From SAR116 cluster bacterium AG-355-O21 (GTDB taxonomy: Bacteria; Pseudomonadota; Alphaproteobacteria; Thalassobaculales; Thalassobaculaceae): 64,000 nucleotides of DNA. Below the pieces are notes generated by a model. The model ran no database searches, was not told where the DNA came from, and worked only from the letters and a program-made list of their open reading frames with translations. Location: the NCBI GenBank assembly GCA_003280605.1, contig QCEM01000001.1:84583-148582 (forward strand). Reading direction: 5' to 3'. The position numbers were made by a program, and so were the translations under genes. Shown piece after piece: positions 18,359 through 27,101 of the stretch; the stretch's first letter is position 1, and the number at the start of each line of letters is the position of its first letter.

Positions 18359-19204
18359 CTACGCCGCCAGCGCGTCGCCCTGCACCGTGATCCGATGCAT
18401 TAGGCGGCGCTGACCATGATAGTCATTAATCGCGTAATGCCAGGTTGCACGGTTATCCCAGAAGGCGATGGAACCAGGCTGCCAGCAGAATTTATGGATA
18501 TGTTCGGGGCGAGTCGCGTGGCGCACCAAATAATTAAGCAAGGGCTGGCTTTCCGCAGCCGTCCAGCCGTCGAAATGGGTGGTAAAGCCACTGTTGATAT
18601 AAAGCGCCCGGCGGCCGCTGATCGGATGGCGAATAACCACCGGGTGAACCGCGTCTTGGCGTGCCGCGTCAGTATTGCCGAGCCGGTCACCAAGGTCTGA
18701 ATTTTCTGTTTGATAGCGCGATTTATCGCCAAAAACATGGCGGCTGGAATGCACTGCCCGCAGCCCCATAAGTGTTTCTTTCAGGCCGTCGGAAAGGCTT
18801 TCAAAGGCGCTGAACATATTCGCAAAGACAGTGTCACCGCCACGGTTTGGCAGTTCGCGGGCCACTAAAATCGAGCCCATCGCAGGGATTTCATCATAGC
18901 TGTGATCGGTGTGCCAATTGCCGCCGATATTGCTGCGTTGCTCTGGTTCCTTGCGAACCTCGGCAATTTGCGGATAGCCCTCCACATGACCAAAAAAGCG
19001 GTTAACGTTAATCCCGCCAAAGCGCTCGGCCATTTTAATATGACCCTCTGGACTGAGGTTTTGGTCGCGGAAAAACAAAACTCCATAGTCACCGAGTGTT
19101 TGCCGCATGGATGCCAACGCTGCATCACTGATATCACGGTCAAGATCGATACCGCCGATATACGCACCCACACCATCGGCAGGTCTTATGTCCAGCTCGC
19201 TCAT
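18359..19204 (-). CDS. TauD/TfdA-family Fe(II)/2-oxoglutarate dioxygenase
   Basis: 281 residues. The metal ligands are HxD in NWHTDHSYDE and the distal His in WDNRATWHYAIND, and the 2-oxoglutarate Arg is in RRLMHRIT. GRRALYINSGFTTHF and WQPGSIAFWDN are typical of taurine/alpha-ketoglutarate dioxygenases. The pairing with a Lrp regulator and a PLP aminotransferase fits oxidation of an amino-sulfonate, amino acid or related amine, but the substrate is not readable. The aminotransferase lies 91 bases upstream on the same strand. Confidence 0.9.
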   Translation of the reverse strand: MSELDIRPADGVGAYIGGIDLDRDISDAALASMRQTLGDYGVLFFRDQNLSPEGHIKMAERFGGINVNRFFGHVEGYPQIAEVRKEPEQRSNIGGNWHTDHSYDEIPAMGSILVARELPNRGGDTVFANMFSAFESLSDGLKETLMGLRAVHSSRHVFGDKSRYQTENSDLGDRLGNTDAARQDAVHPVVIRHPISGRRALYINSGFTTHFDGWTAAESQPLLNYLVRHATRPEHIHKFCWQPGSIAFWDNRATWHYAINDYHGQRRLMHRITVQGDALAA

Positions 19205-19295
19205 TGCGCATCCCCCCTGTTGGTCTACCTGTTGGTGCCTAGCTTAATCTTCCGGGCCGCGCCCAAGCAAGCCCTATCCAAGCTTTCGGCCCGGC

Positions 19296-20522
19296 CTAAA
19301 CGCTTCGCGTAACATTGCCGCTATGCTGTGGCACGCCAAATTCCTGATGACAAATCGCGGCTAATTTGCGGACCCCATAGGTGATTTGTTGGCGGCTGGC
19401 ATTAGCAAAACAAAGCCGCATCCAACTGCGATGGGCCGCACCATCGACGGTCCATTCAGCACCTGGATTTAAGCTAATCCCGGCCGCCCCGGCAACATGC
19501 GCAAGTTTCGTTGTATCAACCTGATCCGGCAGTTTTATCCACAGGAAAATGCCGCCTTTGGCAGGTTGGAATTCAGCTGCGGTGCCAAATTCTGCGCTGA
19601 CCAATTCGGCCATGAGATCATGCTTTTCTTTTAGGTTTTTGACCGCTGTTTCAACATGCCGATCAAAATGCGGGCCGCAGTATGCACCCAACGCCATTTG
19701 CTCAAGTGCGCTGGTGCCGGCATCGGTTTTCAGAGCCAAGAGGTGCGATAAGGCGGACCAATCAGCGACCACATAACCAAGCCGGAGCGCCGGCGCGATA
19801 GATTTTGAAAACGACCCGCAGTAGATCACACGTCGGCCATCATCTAGGCCATAGATTGCTGTAGGCCTGCTGCCTTGCCACAGTAAATCGGCATAGCAAT
19901 CATCTTCAAAAATCATCACCCCATAGTCATCGGCTAGGCTCAGCATCCGCTCCCGCCGGGCTTGCGGCAGGACGGTCCCGGTGGGGTTTTGGGCGGTTGG
20001 AATGGTGTAGATATATTTTGGCGTAACGCCATCGCCGGCAAGCCGTTTCAGCGCTTCTTCAAGGGCATCCATTCGCATCCCGTCACCATCAAGATCGACG
20101 CCGACATAGCGGGCGCCGCAGGCACTTAGCCGGGTTAATGCGCCGCCATAGGTTGCAGCTTCGGTAATCACCGTGTCGCCGGGCGTCAGCATCAACTGGT
20201 TGACCAGGTCAAGCGACTGCAACGATCCAGACGTGATCAGCACTTCGTCGGCCGTGATATTCATGCCGGCCCGGGTCTTCAGGGCTTGCAACAAAAATTC
20301 CCGCAACGGCAGATAGCCAAGCGGCCCTGTTGCCAGATTATAGGTCGCCAGGGTCTGGCCTTCTTTTTGTAAAGTGGCTGTTAAAGCCGCAAGTAAATCA
20401 GCGACCGGCACATGATCCGGGTCCATATGACCGCCGACGAAATTATAGGCTGGAAATCCTTGCCACGGCTTTGCCGCCGCCGGCAGGTCAGCGCGAAAAG
20501 AACTGCGATAGTCAAATCCCAT
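19296..20522 (-). CDS. PLP-dependent aminotransferase, fold type I (MocR-like catalytic domain without HTH)
   Basis: 408 residues from the ATG at 20522. Family features are TIPTAQNPTG, FEDDCYADL and YCGSFSKSIAPALRLGY (PLP-binding Lys in SFSK). The enzyme resembles 2-aminoadipate / branched-chain aminotransferases related to MocR regulators but has no N-terminal DNA-binding domain. The start is preceded, after 5 bases, by a run of 11 G that must act as Shine-Dalgarno. An in-frame ATG at 20585 would place the run inside the coding region, making frame depend on its length. It heads the aminotransferase-dioxygenase-lrp group. Confidence 0.88.
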   Translation of the reverse strand: MGFDYRSSFRADLPAAAKPWQGFPAYNFVGGHMDPDHVPVADLLAALTATLQKEGQTLATYNLATGPLGYLPLREFLLQALKTRAGMNITADEVLITSGSLQSLDLVNQLMLTPGDTVITEAATYGGALTRLSACGARYVGVDLDGDGMRMDALEEALKRLAGDGVTPKYIYTIPTAQNPTGTVLPQARRERMLSLADDYGVMIFEDDCYADLLWQGSRPTAIYGLDDGRRVIYCGSFSKSIAPALRLGYVVADWSALSHLLALKTDAGTSALEQMALGAYCGPHFDRHVETAVKNLKEKHDLMAELVSAEFGTAAEFQPAKGGIFLWIKLPDQVDTTKLAHVAGAAGISLNPGAEWTVDGAAHRSWMRLCFANASRQQITYGVRKLAAICHQEFGVPQHSGNVTRSV

Positions 20523-20527
20523 GATAT

Positions 20528-20538
20528 CCCCCCCCCCC
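20528..20538. repeat. C11/G11 homopolymer tract before the aminotransferase start
   Basis: Eleven consecutive C on the plus strand (G on the coding strand), 5 bases upstream of the aminotransferase ATG at 20522. By position it overlaps or constitutes the ribosome-binding site. Tracts of this length are prone to slippage in replication and to errors in sequencing. Confidence 0.9.
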
Positions 20539-20692
20539 GAGGTGGATTTGATTGCATTCAAATCCATATTTGTAAGCATGCTCATGGTAAGGTCTTCAGA
20601 CAGAAGCGCAAGCTTACCTATGCCTGTGCCTTGAAACCAAAGCCGATATGATCACATAGATCAAGCGCCAACATCTTTCACTGGAGACATCT

Positions 20693-22531
20693 ATGGCTGG
20701 TCACGGCGGTACAGGCGATCCATTAACTTTCGCCAAGACCACAGGCCGCAGTGGCTTTCGCACACTAGCGACCCTACTGCCCTATCTTTGGCCAGCTGAC
20801 CGCCTTGATCTGCGCGCCCGTGTCGTTGCCGCTATAAGCTGTTTGGCAATCGCCAAGGTCGCCGCCGTATCGGTGCCATATTTCTACAAGCAAGCTGTCG
20901 ATATGCTGACCGACGGCAGCAATATCATCGTCAGTGCCTTGGTTTTCATTTTATTATTCTACGGCATCGCTCGCCTTATTGACCGAAGCTTTTTGGAATT
21001 GCGGGAATTCTTTTTTGCGATAGTCGCACAACGGGCGATCCGGCAAGTTGCCCTGAAAACGTTTCGGCATCTGCACCGTCTGTCGCTGCGGTTTCACCTT
21101 GACCGGCAAACAGGTGGCCTCACGCGGGCCATTGAACGGGGCGTGAAAGGCATTGAATTTGTGCTGGCCTTCATGCTGTTCAACATTTTGCCGACCTTGA
21201 TCGAAATCGCCCTGGTTGCCGCCATCCTGTGGACGGTGTTTGATTTTTGGTATGCCGCCGTGACCTTGCTGACGATTGCCACCTATATCGCCCACACCAT
21301 GATTGTGACCGAATGGCGACTGAAATTTCGGCGCGAGATGAATGCCTCCGACCAAGCCGCAAATACCAAGGCAATTGACAGCTTACTTAACTTTGAAACA
21401 GTCAAATATTTTGGCAATGAGAGCCATGAGGCGGAACGCTTCGACCACGCTCTGCGGCGCTTTGAAAAAGCCTCCATTCAAAATAAGGTTTCGCTGTCCC
21501 TGCTGAATACCGGACAGGCCTTTATCATCGCTGCAGGCTTAACCGTCATCATGATCATGGCCGGTCTTGGGGTACGCAACGGCACCATGACGGTAGGCGA
21601 TTTTGTGATGGTAAACGCCTATTTGATCCAACTGTATTTGCCACTGAATTTCTTGGGCTTTGTCTACCGGGAGATCAAACAGTCATTGATCGACATGGAA
21701 GCCATGTTCAGTCTGTTGGACGAAAACCAAGAAATTGAAGATCGCCCGGAAGCCGCACCATTGGTCGCCGGGGGCGGTAAGATCGTGTTTAAAGACGTAC
21801 ATTTTGGCTATCGTGCCGACCGCGCAATCTTGAACGGAATCTCGTTCACCGTACCGGCCGGCAAAACCGTTGCCATCGTCGGTCCAAGCGGCGCCGGCAA
21901 GTCGACCATTTCGCGGTTGCTGTTTCGGTTTTATGATATCTCGGCCGGAAGCATCGAAATCGATGGCCAAGATATCCGGACCATCAGCCAAGAAAGCTTA
22001 CGCCAGGCGATTGGCATCGTGCCGCAGGATACAGTCTTATTTAACGACACCATCTTATATAACATCGCCTACGGTCAGCCCGCCGCAACTCCCAGCGAGA
22101 TTGAAGATGCGGCCCGACTGGCCAGCATTCATGACTTCATTATGGCTCAACCCGATGGTTATCAAACCATGGTTGGTGAGCGCGGCCTGAAACTTTCCGG
22201 CGGCGAAAAACAGCGTGTGTCGATTGCCCGAACGCTGCTCAAAAAGCCGCTGATCTTTTTGTTTGATGAAGCAACGTCGGCTCTTGATAGCCAAACCGAG
22301 AAGGCCATCCAGGAAAGCCTTCGCGAGGTTTCCGCCGAACGAACCACGCTGACCATCGCGCACCGTCTATCAACGGTTGTCGATGCCGATGAAATTTTAG
22401 TTTTAGAAGCCGGGAAAATTGTCGAACAAGGCAATCATCAAAGCTTGTTGAGCAAAGCCGGCGTCTACCACACACTGTGGAAGCGGCAGCTTGAAACCCG
22501 CAGCGAAAACCTGAATCTGGCAGCAAAATAG
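20693..22531 (+). CDS. Atm1-type ABC exporter (fused permease-ATPase)
   Basis: 612 residues. The half-transporter has six membrane helices (about 40-330) and a C-terminal ATPase with Walker A GPSGAGKST, signature LSGGEKQR, Walker B LIFLFDEATSALD and the H-loop IAHRLST. The membrane part, with FVMVNAYLIQLYLPLNFLGF and REIKQSLIDMEAMF, is characteristic of the Atm1/ABCB7/HMT1 branch. That branch exports glutathione-linked sulfur or metal compounds and supports Fe-S assembly or metal detoxification. ATG at 20693 follows GGAGA. It is monocistronic and divergent from the aminotransferase. Confidence 0.93.
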   Translation: MAGHGGTGDPLTFAKTTGRSGFRTLATLLPYLWPADRLDLRARVVAAISCLAIAKVAAVSVPYFYKQAVDMLTDGSNIIVSALVFILLFYGIARLIDRSFLELREFFFAIVAQRAIRQVALKTFRHLHRLSLRFHLDRQTGGLTRAIERGVKGIEFVLAFMLFNILPTLIEIALVAAILWTVFDFWYAAVTLLTIATYIAHTMIVTEWRLKFRREMNASDQAANTKAIDSLLNFETVKYFGNESHEAERFDHALRRFEKASIQNKVSLSLLNTGQAFIIAAGLTVIMIMAGLGVRNGTMTVGDFVMVNAYLIQLYLPLNFLGFVYREIKQSLIDMEAMFSLLDENQEIEDRPEAAPLVAGGGKIVFKDVHFGYRADRAILNGISFTVPAGKTVAIVGPSGAGKSTISRLLFRFYDISAGSIEIDGQDIRTISQESLRQAIGIVPQDTVLFNDTILYNIAYGQPAATPSEIEDAARLASIHDFIMAQPDGYQTMVGERGLKLSGGEKQRVSIARTLLKKPLIFLFDEATSALDSQTEKAIQESLREVSAERTTLTIAHRLSTVVDADEILVLEAGKIVEQGNHQSLLSKAGVYHTLWKRQLETRSENLNLAAK

Positions 22532-22650
22532 CTAAATTTTATCCCTTGGAGACTAATTATTGACCATGCGAGGCATCGCGCTTGCCGTTTCGCGGCCCTA
22601 CCCTTTGCCCACGTCTAATTCGGCGACTACACATGACGAGAGTCAAAAAC

Positions 22651-23728
22651 ATGGCGAATGTAGCAGTTCAGCAATCCCCCAAACGCCCGAAAATCGAAAG
22701 CGGGCTCGTGTCCGAACGATATCTGCGCATTGAGCGAGTCGATAACTTTGCCGATGTGATTGCCCCGAAAGTCGTGTTCGTTGGTGCCGCGCAAAGCTTT
22801 CGCGCCATTGGCGGCGTCAAAATTATCTTACAGCAGGTTGCGATGCTGCGATCTGCAGGCTTCAATGCGTACATGATTTCCAACAGTGGTTTTCCGGTTT
22901 GGCTCGACGACGATTTCGTGCGCGGCAATGCGCGCGTGATCATCGATCACGCTGTTCCGATCAGGCCGGATGACGCCGTGGTCTTGCCGGAAGGGACCTT
23001 AGACGGCGTGCTGAACCAGGCCAAACATTGGCCATGGACAAAAGTTTTATCGGCCATGAATATTGTTGGACTTCGCAAGCATCCGAACCGCAAGACAAAC
23101 TGGGATGATGTCGGATTTAACGCCAAATTGGCGTTATCTGAATTCCTGTATACTGCGATGCGCGATGAATTTGGCTGGAACGACGTTACAGTGGTGCCGC
23201 CGACAGTCTCAGAGAATGTTTTCTACCCAAGCAGTGGTCCAAGAGACAAGACAGTGGTCGTCTCAGGGCGACCCCCCCCCTGCTCACAAGGCCCTTCGGG
23301 CATTGTTCGATGCTGATAAAGATACCTTTGGCGGCTTCACCTGGATAGATCTCGAAAACCGTTCGGAATATTTTGTTGCCGATCATTTGCGCCGCACAAC
23401 AATGGCGGTATGCATCGGCGGTGTTGAGGGATTTGGGCTGCCGCCACTGGAAGCGATGGCATCCGGCGCAATCCCCTGTGGTTATCCGGGCGCTCACGGA
23501 CCTGACGAATTTGTCACCAGTGACAATGGAATTTGGTCAAAAACGGACGAACCTGAAGATATTTTTGCAGCCATGAAAAAGGCCGCGCAAATGCGCCCAA
23601 AATCACAGCGACATAAAAAACTGCTGGCCGTCGGACAAAGCACAGCAGCGCGCTATCGCTCTGCAGTTGCGGCTGAAAAATTAGTTGAATTTTGGTCTGA
23701 ACACGCGCCGCGCACCCGCAATCTTTAA
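22651..23728 (+). pseudogene. Glycosyltransferase (GT4-like), reading frame broken at a C9 tract
   Basis: Two overlapping frames together make one protein of about 358 residues. The first, from ATG 22651, contains KVVFVGAAQSFRAIGGVKII, AVVLPEGT and ALSEFLYTAM. It runs out of frame at 23272-23280 and stops at 23316. The second carries the donor-site half (IGGVEGFGLPPLEAMASGAIP, the E-x7-E type motif) to 23728. Removing one C from the tract restores a continuous frame (VVVSGRPPPAHKALRALF). It could be a pseudogene, a phase-variable gene or a sequencing error. The acceptor sugar is unknown. The start is uncertain (ATG 22633 is the alternative). Confidence 0.75.
23272..23280 (+). repeat. C9 homopolymer causing the glycosyltransferase frameshift
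   Basis: Nine C follow GGGCGA within the coding region. Eight (or eleven) C would keep the upstream and downstream glycosyltransferase frames joined; nine do not. Confidence 0.9.
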
Positions 23729-23795
23729 CGTGGCGGATCAAGGGCCGTCTTACCAACTGCCGGCCGACGCCATGATCATTGAGGGTTGATCTTCC

Positions 23796-23924
23796 GTGAC
23801 GCGACCATTGCGGGTTGCAAAGATCTGCACGACAACGGCAATAGCTGTCGGTATCATGCTGCCGCTTTGCCCACATAGCCTCGGGCAGGCACATTTCCCC
23901 GGCGTGAAGGTAGGCAGACAATGA
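23796..23924 (+). CDS. Possible 42-residue small secreted or membrane protein upstream of dtd
   Basis: A GTG-initiated frame of 42 codons with GAGGG 11 bases upstream and a stop overlapping the dtd start (ATGA). The product has a basic start (MTRPLRVAK), a hydrophobic stretch (about 13-24) and a LGQA-HF sequence resembling a signal-peptidase site, so it looks like a signal peptide with a very short mature part. No family recognised. It may simply be leader sequence that by chance is open. Confidence 0.25.
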   Translation: MTRPLRVAKICTTTAIAVGIMLPLCPHSLGQAHFPGVKVGRQ

Positions 23925-24373
23925 AAGTAATCTTACAGCGGGTCAGTGAAGCGCGGGTGCGCATCGACGATGTCGTCGCCGGAGAAATCGGCGCTGGTTT
24001 GATGATCTTGTTTTGTGCCGAAGACGGTGACCTGCCGGAGAGTGTTGAGCGCTTAGCCGTGAAAATATCCAAGCTGCGAATTTTTGCTGACGACGCTGGC
24101 AAAATGAATCGCTGCATTCTCGACTGTGCCGGCTCGGCCCTGATTGTCAGCCAATTCACCCTTGCTGCGAAAACCTCCAAGGGCAACCGACCAAGCTTTA
24201 TCGCCGCCGCCGCTCCGGACCGTGGCAAGCAGCTTTATGAAAAGTTTTGTCACGCGATTAGCAATCTTGGGATTCCGGTTGCCACAGGCCAGTTTGGGGC
24301 CGATATGCAGGTTGAACTTATTAATGATGGACCGGTTACTATTCCTCTGGAAATTGCCGCCCCGCCGCTTTAG
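23921..24373 (+). CDS. dtd: D-aminoacyl-tRNA deacylase
   Basis: 150 residues starting MKVILQRVSEARV, the family N-terminus. It contains the SQFTLAA motif and the catalytic-site GNRPSF and NDGPVTI segments (the Gly-Pro cis-peptide that excludes L-aminoacyl ends). The enzyme removes D-amino acids and misplaced glycine from tRNA. Length and start are typical. Convergent with the DD-carboxypeptidase gene. Confidence 0.96.
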   Translation: MKVILQRVSEARVRIDDVVAGEIGAGLMILFCAEDGDLPESVERLAVKISKLRIFADDAGKMNRCILDCAGSALIVSQFTLAAKTSKGNRPSFIAAAAPDRGKQLYEKFCHAISNLGIPVATGQFGADMQVELINDGPVTIPLEIAAPPL

Positions 24374-24405
24374 GCGGCACGAAAAATACACGCCGCTTTA
24401 GGCGG

Positions 24406-25653
24406 TCAACTTGAAAGCGCCAGTTTCATCGGTGCCGGTACCGGCATGCATGGCAACCCCTGGCTGCGCAATTGCGAGCACGCTTCTCGGGCACCACGCT
24501 CATTCAATCCCACCAATCGCGCCCGAAAAATGCGCCCATGGGGACGCTCAACCCCTTCAACCTGCATGGTTGTGTGACCAAGTAAATCGGGCAGTTTATT
24601 GCGGGCATTTTTGATAATCGCGGCGGCCGGTCCAGCGCTCGAGTATGCGCCAACCTGGATTCCCCAAAGGCCCAACACATCAGGGTCTGCGGCAACCGAC
24701 GAAGTTACCCGTGCAATGGTTGCCTGACGGCCCACCGGTGACGTTGTGGCGGCAATCACAGGCCCTGGTCGCGGCAGTGGCAGCGGCGGCTTGATGCCCG
24801 CCATGACCACCGGCAACCGCTTGAATCCGCGATCCAACAAGCGCACCATTTGCCGGTCGCGGCTGCGCCCCGATCGGCCCCCAAAAACCACCCCAATCAA
24901 ATGCCGGCCACTGCGATTGACCGAGGCGACAAGGTTAAAACCAGATGCCCCGATGTAGCCTGTCTTGATGCCGGTTGTGCCCTTGTAGCGACCAAGCAGG
25001 CTGTTATGGTTACGGTAGACTCGCCCGCGAAATCGAAAACTGCGGGTTTTGAAATATTTAAAATAACGCGGGAAATCACGCTGGATTGCAATCGCCAGCG
25101 TGGCCATATCGCGGGCGGTACTGATTTGCCGGCGGTTTGGTAATCCTGATGCATTGCGAAATTTTGTGCGCGTCATGCCCAAAGCCCGCGCCCGCTGCGT
25201 CATCGCCTTTGCAAACGCTAATTCGCTGCCGGAAATATTTTCCGCAACTGTGGCCGCCACATCATTGGCCGACTTCGTCACCAGCGCTTTTATTGCTTGC
25301 TCAACGGTGATGGTATCGCCGACCGCCAATCCCAATTTTGACGGCGGCTGCCCGGCCGCACGGCGAGAAACTTTCAGGCGAGTCGACAACGTCATCTTGC
25401 CGTCACGGAGCCGCTCAAACACCATGTACAAGGTCATAATTTTGGTAAGTGAGGCCGGATAGCGCCGGGCGTCCGCTTGCCGCGAGTGCAACACCTTGCC
25501 AGTATCACCATTTATGACGATCGCAGCGTATTTCGGCGCGGCGTGACTCAGCGGTGCCAGCATAGTGGATGCTAGCAACACACATAATAGCCCCCACAGG
25601 TGGCGCAAACTTCTTCGCCAAATCGGGAGCTTTTGAGGCCAACCGCCAATCAT
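24406..25653 (-). CDS. D-alanyl-D-alanine carboxypeptidase (S11) with C-terminal SPOR domain
   Basis: 415 residues. Signal peptide or anchor about 1-38. The penicillin-binding domain has SLTK (Ser68 nucleophile, Lys71), SAND (SxN) and IKTGYIG (KTG). Unlike E. coli PBP5, the C-terminus (about 340-405; GIQVGAYSSAGPA and FRARLVGL) is a SPOR domain that binds denuded septal glycan, an arrangement common in alphaproteobacteria. It trims pentapeptide stems and would be recruited to the division site. ATG 25653 follows GGAG after 7 bases; the ATG at 25683 is less likely. Confidence 0.92.
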   Translation of the reverse strand: MIGGWPQKLPIWRRSLRHLWGLLCVLLASTMLAPLSHAAPKYAAIVINGDTGKVLHSRQADARRYPASLTKIMTLYMVFERLRDGKMTLSTRLKVSRRAAGQPPSKLGLAVGDTITVEQAIKALVTKSANDVAATVAENISGSELAFAKAMTQRARALGMTRTKFRNASGLPNRRQISTARDMATLAIAIQRDFPRYFKYFKTRSFRFRGRVYRNHNSLLGRYKGTTGIKTGYIGASGFNLVASVNRSGRHLIGVVFGGRSGRSRDRQMVRLLDRGFKRLPVVMAGIKPPLPLPRPGPVIAATTSPVGRQATIARVTSSVAADPDVLGLWGIQVGAYSSAGPAAAIIKNARNKLPDLLGHTTMQVEGVERPHGRIFRARLVGLNERGAREACSQLRSQGLPCMPVPAPMKLALSS

Positions 25654-25786
25654 TTTTGAGCTCCAGGCCGAAACAATCTCCAATAGATAATAAAATACAT
25701 GAGAAAATTAGGCTAAAGCAATGAAAAAATTGCAAAAAATAAGTCATGACTTTGGAGCCTGAAAAAAATTCAACAATATGATGTTA

Positions 25787-25853
25787 TTGTGCACTGCAAT
25801 ACATTATTTTATAACGACATAAATCTTAACACCATGAGCATTTTGCATCGCAA
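25787..25853 (+). promoter_or_regulatory. Phasin promoter with two TGC-rich elements (possible PhaR sites)
   Basis: TTGTGC (25787-25792), 17 bases, TATAAC (25810-25815) form a sigma-70-like promoter in an unusually AT-rich interval. TGCACTGCA (25790-25798) overlaps the -35 box and TTGCATCGCAA (25843-25853) lies downstream of the -10. The PHA-sensing repressor PhaR is known to bind TGC-rich elements at phasin promoters in other alphaproteobacteria, so these are candidate operators. Inference from position and motif only. Confidence 0.4.
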
Positions 25854-25881
25854 CACAAACATCGAGCCAGGGAGCATCGTT

Positions 25882-26517
25882 ATGGCGACAACAAAACCGC
25901 CGCAGAGCACCGCAAAACCGGAAGCAACCGCCACCACCGCTTCAGCCACGACCCCGATCACGCCGGATGTGGCCGAATCACCTGCCGTTGCCGCCAAAAC
26001 GCCGGCACCAACGGCCAAGGCCGCGGCGAAACCGTCACCTGCCGACGCCGGCAAACCAGCCAAACCGATTGCCGCAAAACGTAAAAAACCAGCAGCCCCG
26101 CGGGCAGCGGTTGCCGCAGCACATGCGCAGCCAGCAGCGCCAAAACACGCCCTGCCAAAACGCGCCCTGCCAAAACCGGTGGCAGCGACGGCAAAGCGGC
26201 AAACCCCAACAACGGCGACGTCAGCCAGTGGCCAAGCACCCTTAAACGCCCTCCTAGAGGTGTGGGCCATATGGCAGGATAGCGTTGGATCCGCTGCCCA
26301 TATCTGGACTGATTACACGGCAAAATCGGTGACCAAGAGCGCCGATCTCAGCCGCGATATGTTGGCCGCTAAGAACTGGCAGGAGATTGTGACAAAACAG
26401 CAAGCATTTGCCACAGATGCAATTGATGAGCTGTTAACCGACGCGGCAAAGATTGCAGCCATCGGCGCCAAGGCCGCATCCGCTGCACAAAAACCGCTGA
26501 TACCCGGCAAACCGTAA
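25882..26517 (+). CDS. Phasin-like polyhydroxyalkanoate granule protein
   Basis: 211 residues in two parts. The first 125 residues are a low-complexity Ala/Pro/Lys/Thr region, including a tandem ALPKRALPK repeat, like the DNA-binding or flexible tails of some phasins. The last 85 are an amphipathic helical phasin domain (ALLEVWAIWQDSVGSAAHIW, then QEIVTKQQAFATDAIDELL and ASAAQKPL). Phasins coat storage granules. No PHA synthase lies in the window. The ATG at 25882 follows GGGAG; an in-frame ATG at 25789 lies inside the promoter region and is rejected. Confidence 0.8.
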   Translation: MATTKPPQSTAKPEATATTASATTPITPDVAESPAVAAKTPAPTAKAAAKPSPADAGKPAKPIAAKRKKPAAPRAAVAAAHAQPAAPKHALPKRALPKPVAATAKRQTPTTATSASGQAPLNALLEVWAIWQDSVGSAAHIWTDYTAKSVTKSADLSRDMLAAKNWQEIVTKQQAFATDAIDELLTDAAKIAAIGAKAASAAQKPLIPGKP

Positions 26518-26601
26518 TTTTTTTGTCCGCACCCCGGCGTCACAAATGGTCACTCCAGGGTGACAAAAAAGCGGGTTTTAATGGGGCTTTTAAAGTGATT
26601 T

Positions 26602-26634
26602 GGGCAGCAGGCATCAGCATGCTGCCCTTTCATT
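26602..26634 (+). terminator. Intrinsic terminator after the phasin gene
   Basis: Perfect stem GGGCAGCA (26602-26609) / TGCTGCCC (26620-26627) with a 10-base loop, followed by TTTCATTT, 85 bases after the phasin stop and upstream of clpS. Confidence 0.65.
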
Positions 26635-26767
26635 TAACCGAATGCAGACATGATAAAACGGTAAAAGCTACGTCTGGGGTCTTTCCCGATCGCTGAAAAT
26701 CCACATATGATAACCATGCTCACCCGTGAGCGTTCGTTCAACCCGCAGCAAAGATTGTCGCGCGAAA

Positions 26768-27097
26768 ATGGCTGATAACGATCAAACAAACGGTAATGAT
26801 GACGGAAAGACCGGTGTTACCGTCAAAACCCGTCCGAAAATAAAAAAGCCTTCCATGTATAAGGTTTTGATGTTGAATGATGATTATACACCGATGGAAT
26901 TTGTGGTTCACACGCTGGAACGGTTTTTCGCGATGGGCCCGGAACAAGCAACTCAGATCATGTTGCATGTGCACCAAAAGGGTGTCGGTATTTGCGGCGT
27001 TTTCACCTACGAAGTTGCAGAAACTAAGGTCACGCAAGTAATGGATTTTGCTCGTCAAAATCAACATCCATTGCAGTGCACATTAGAAAAGGCATAG
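26768..27097 (+). CDS. clpS: ClpA adaptor ClpS
   Basis: 109 residues from ATG 26768. The N-end-rule binding core is present: [17 protein letters not shown], where the Asn-Asp-Asp binds the substrate alpha-amino group, and MLHVHQKG with the conserved His. The first 30 residues are the flexible extension that inserts into ClpA. ClpS delivers N-degron substrates to ClpAP. It lies 4 bases upstream of clpA, so the two form an operon. Confidence 0.96.
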   Translation: MADNDQTNGNDDGKTGVTVKTRPKIKKPSMYKVLMLNDDYTPMEFVVHTLERFFAMGPEQATQIMLHVHQKGVGICGVFTYEVAETKVTQVMDFARQNQHPLQCTLEKA

Positions 27098-27101
27098 TCG
27101 A

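Noticed and set aside
25809..26270. 153-codon Ala/Gly-rich minus-strand frame opposite the phasin
   Set aside because: Produced by the low-complexity Ala/Pro codons of the phasin N-terminus.
26540..26570. Possible second hairpin (GTCAC/GTGAC) after the phasin gene
   Set aside because: Only 5-bp arms with A-run rather than U-run context; the hairpin at 26602 is far better.
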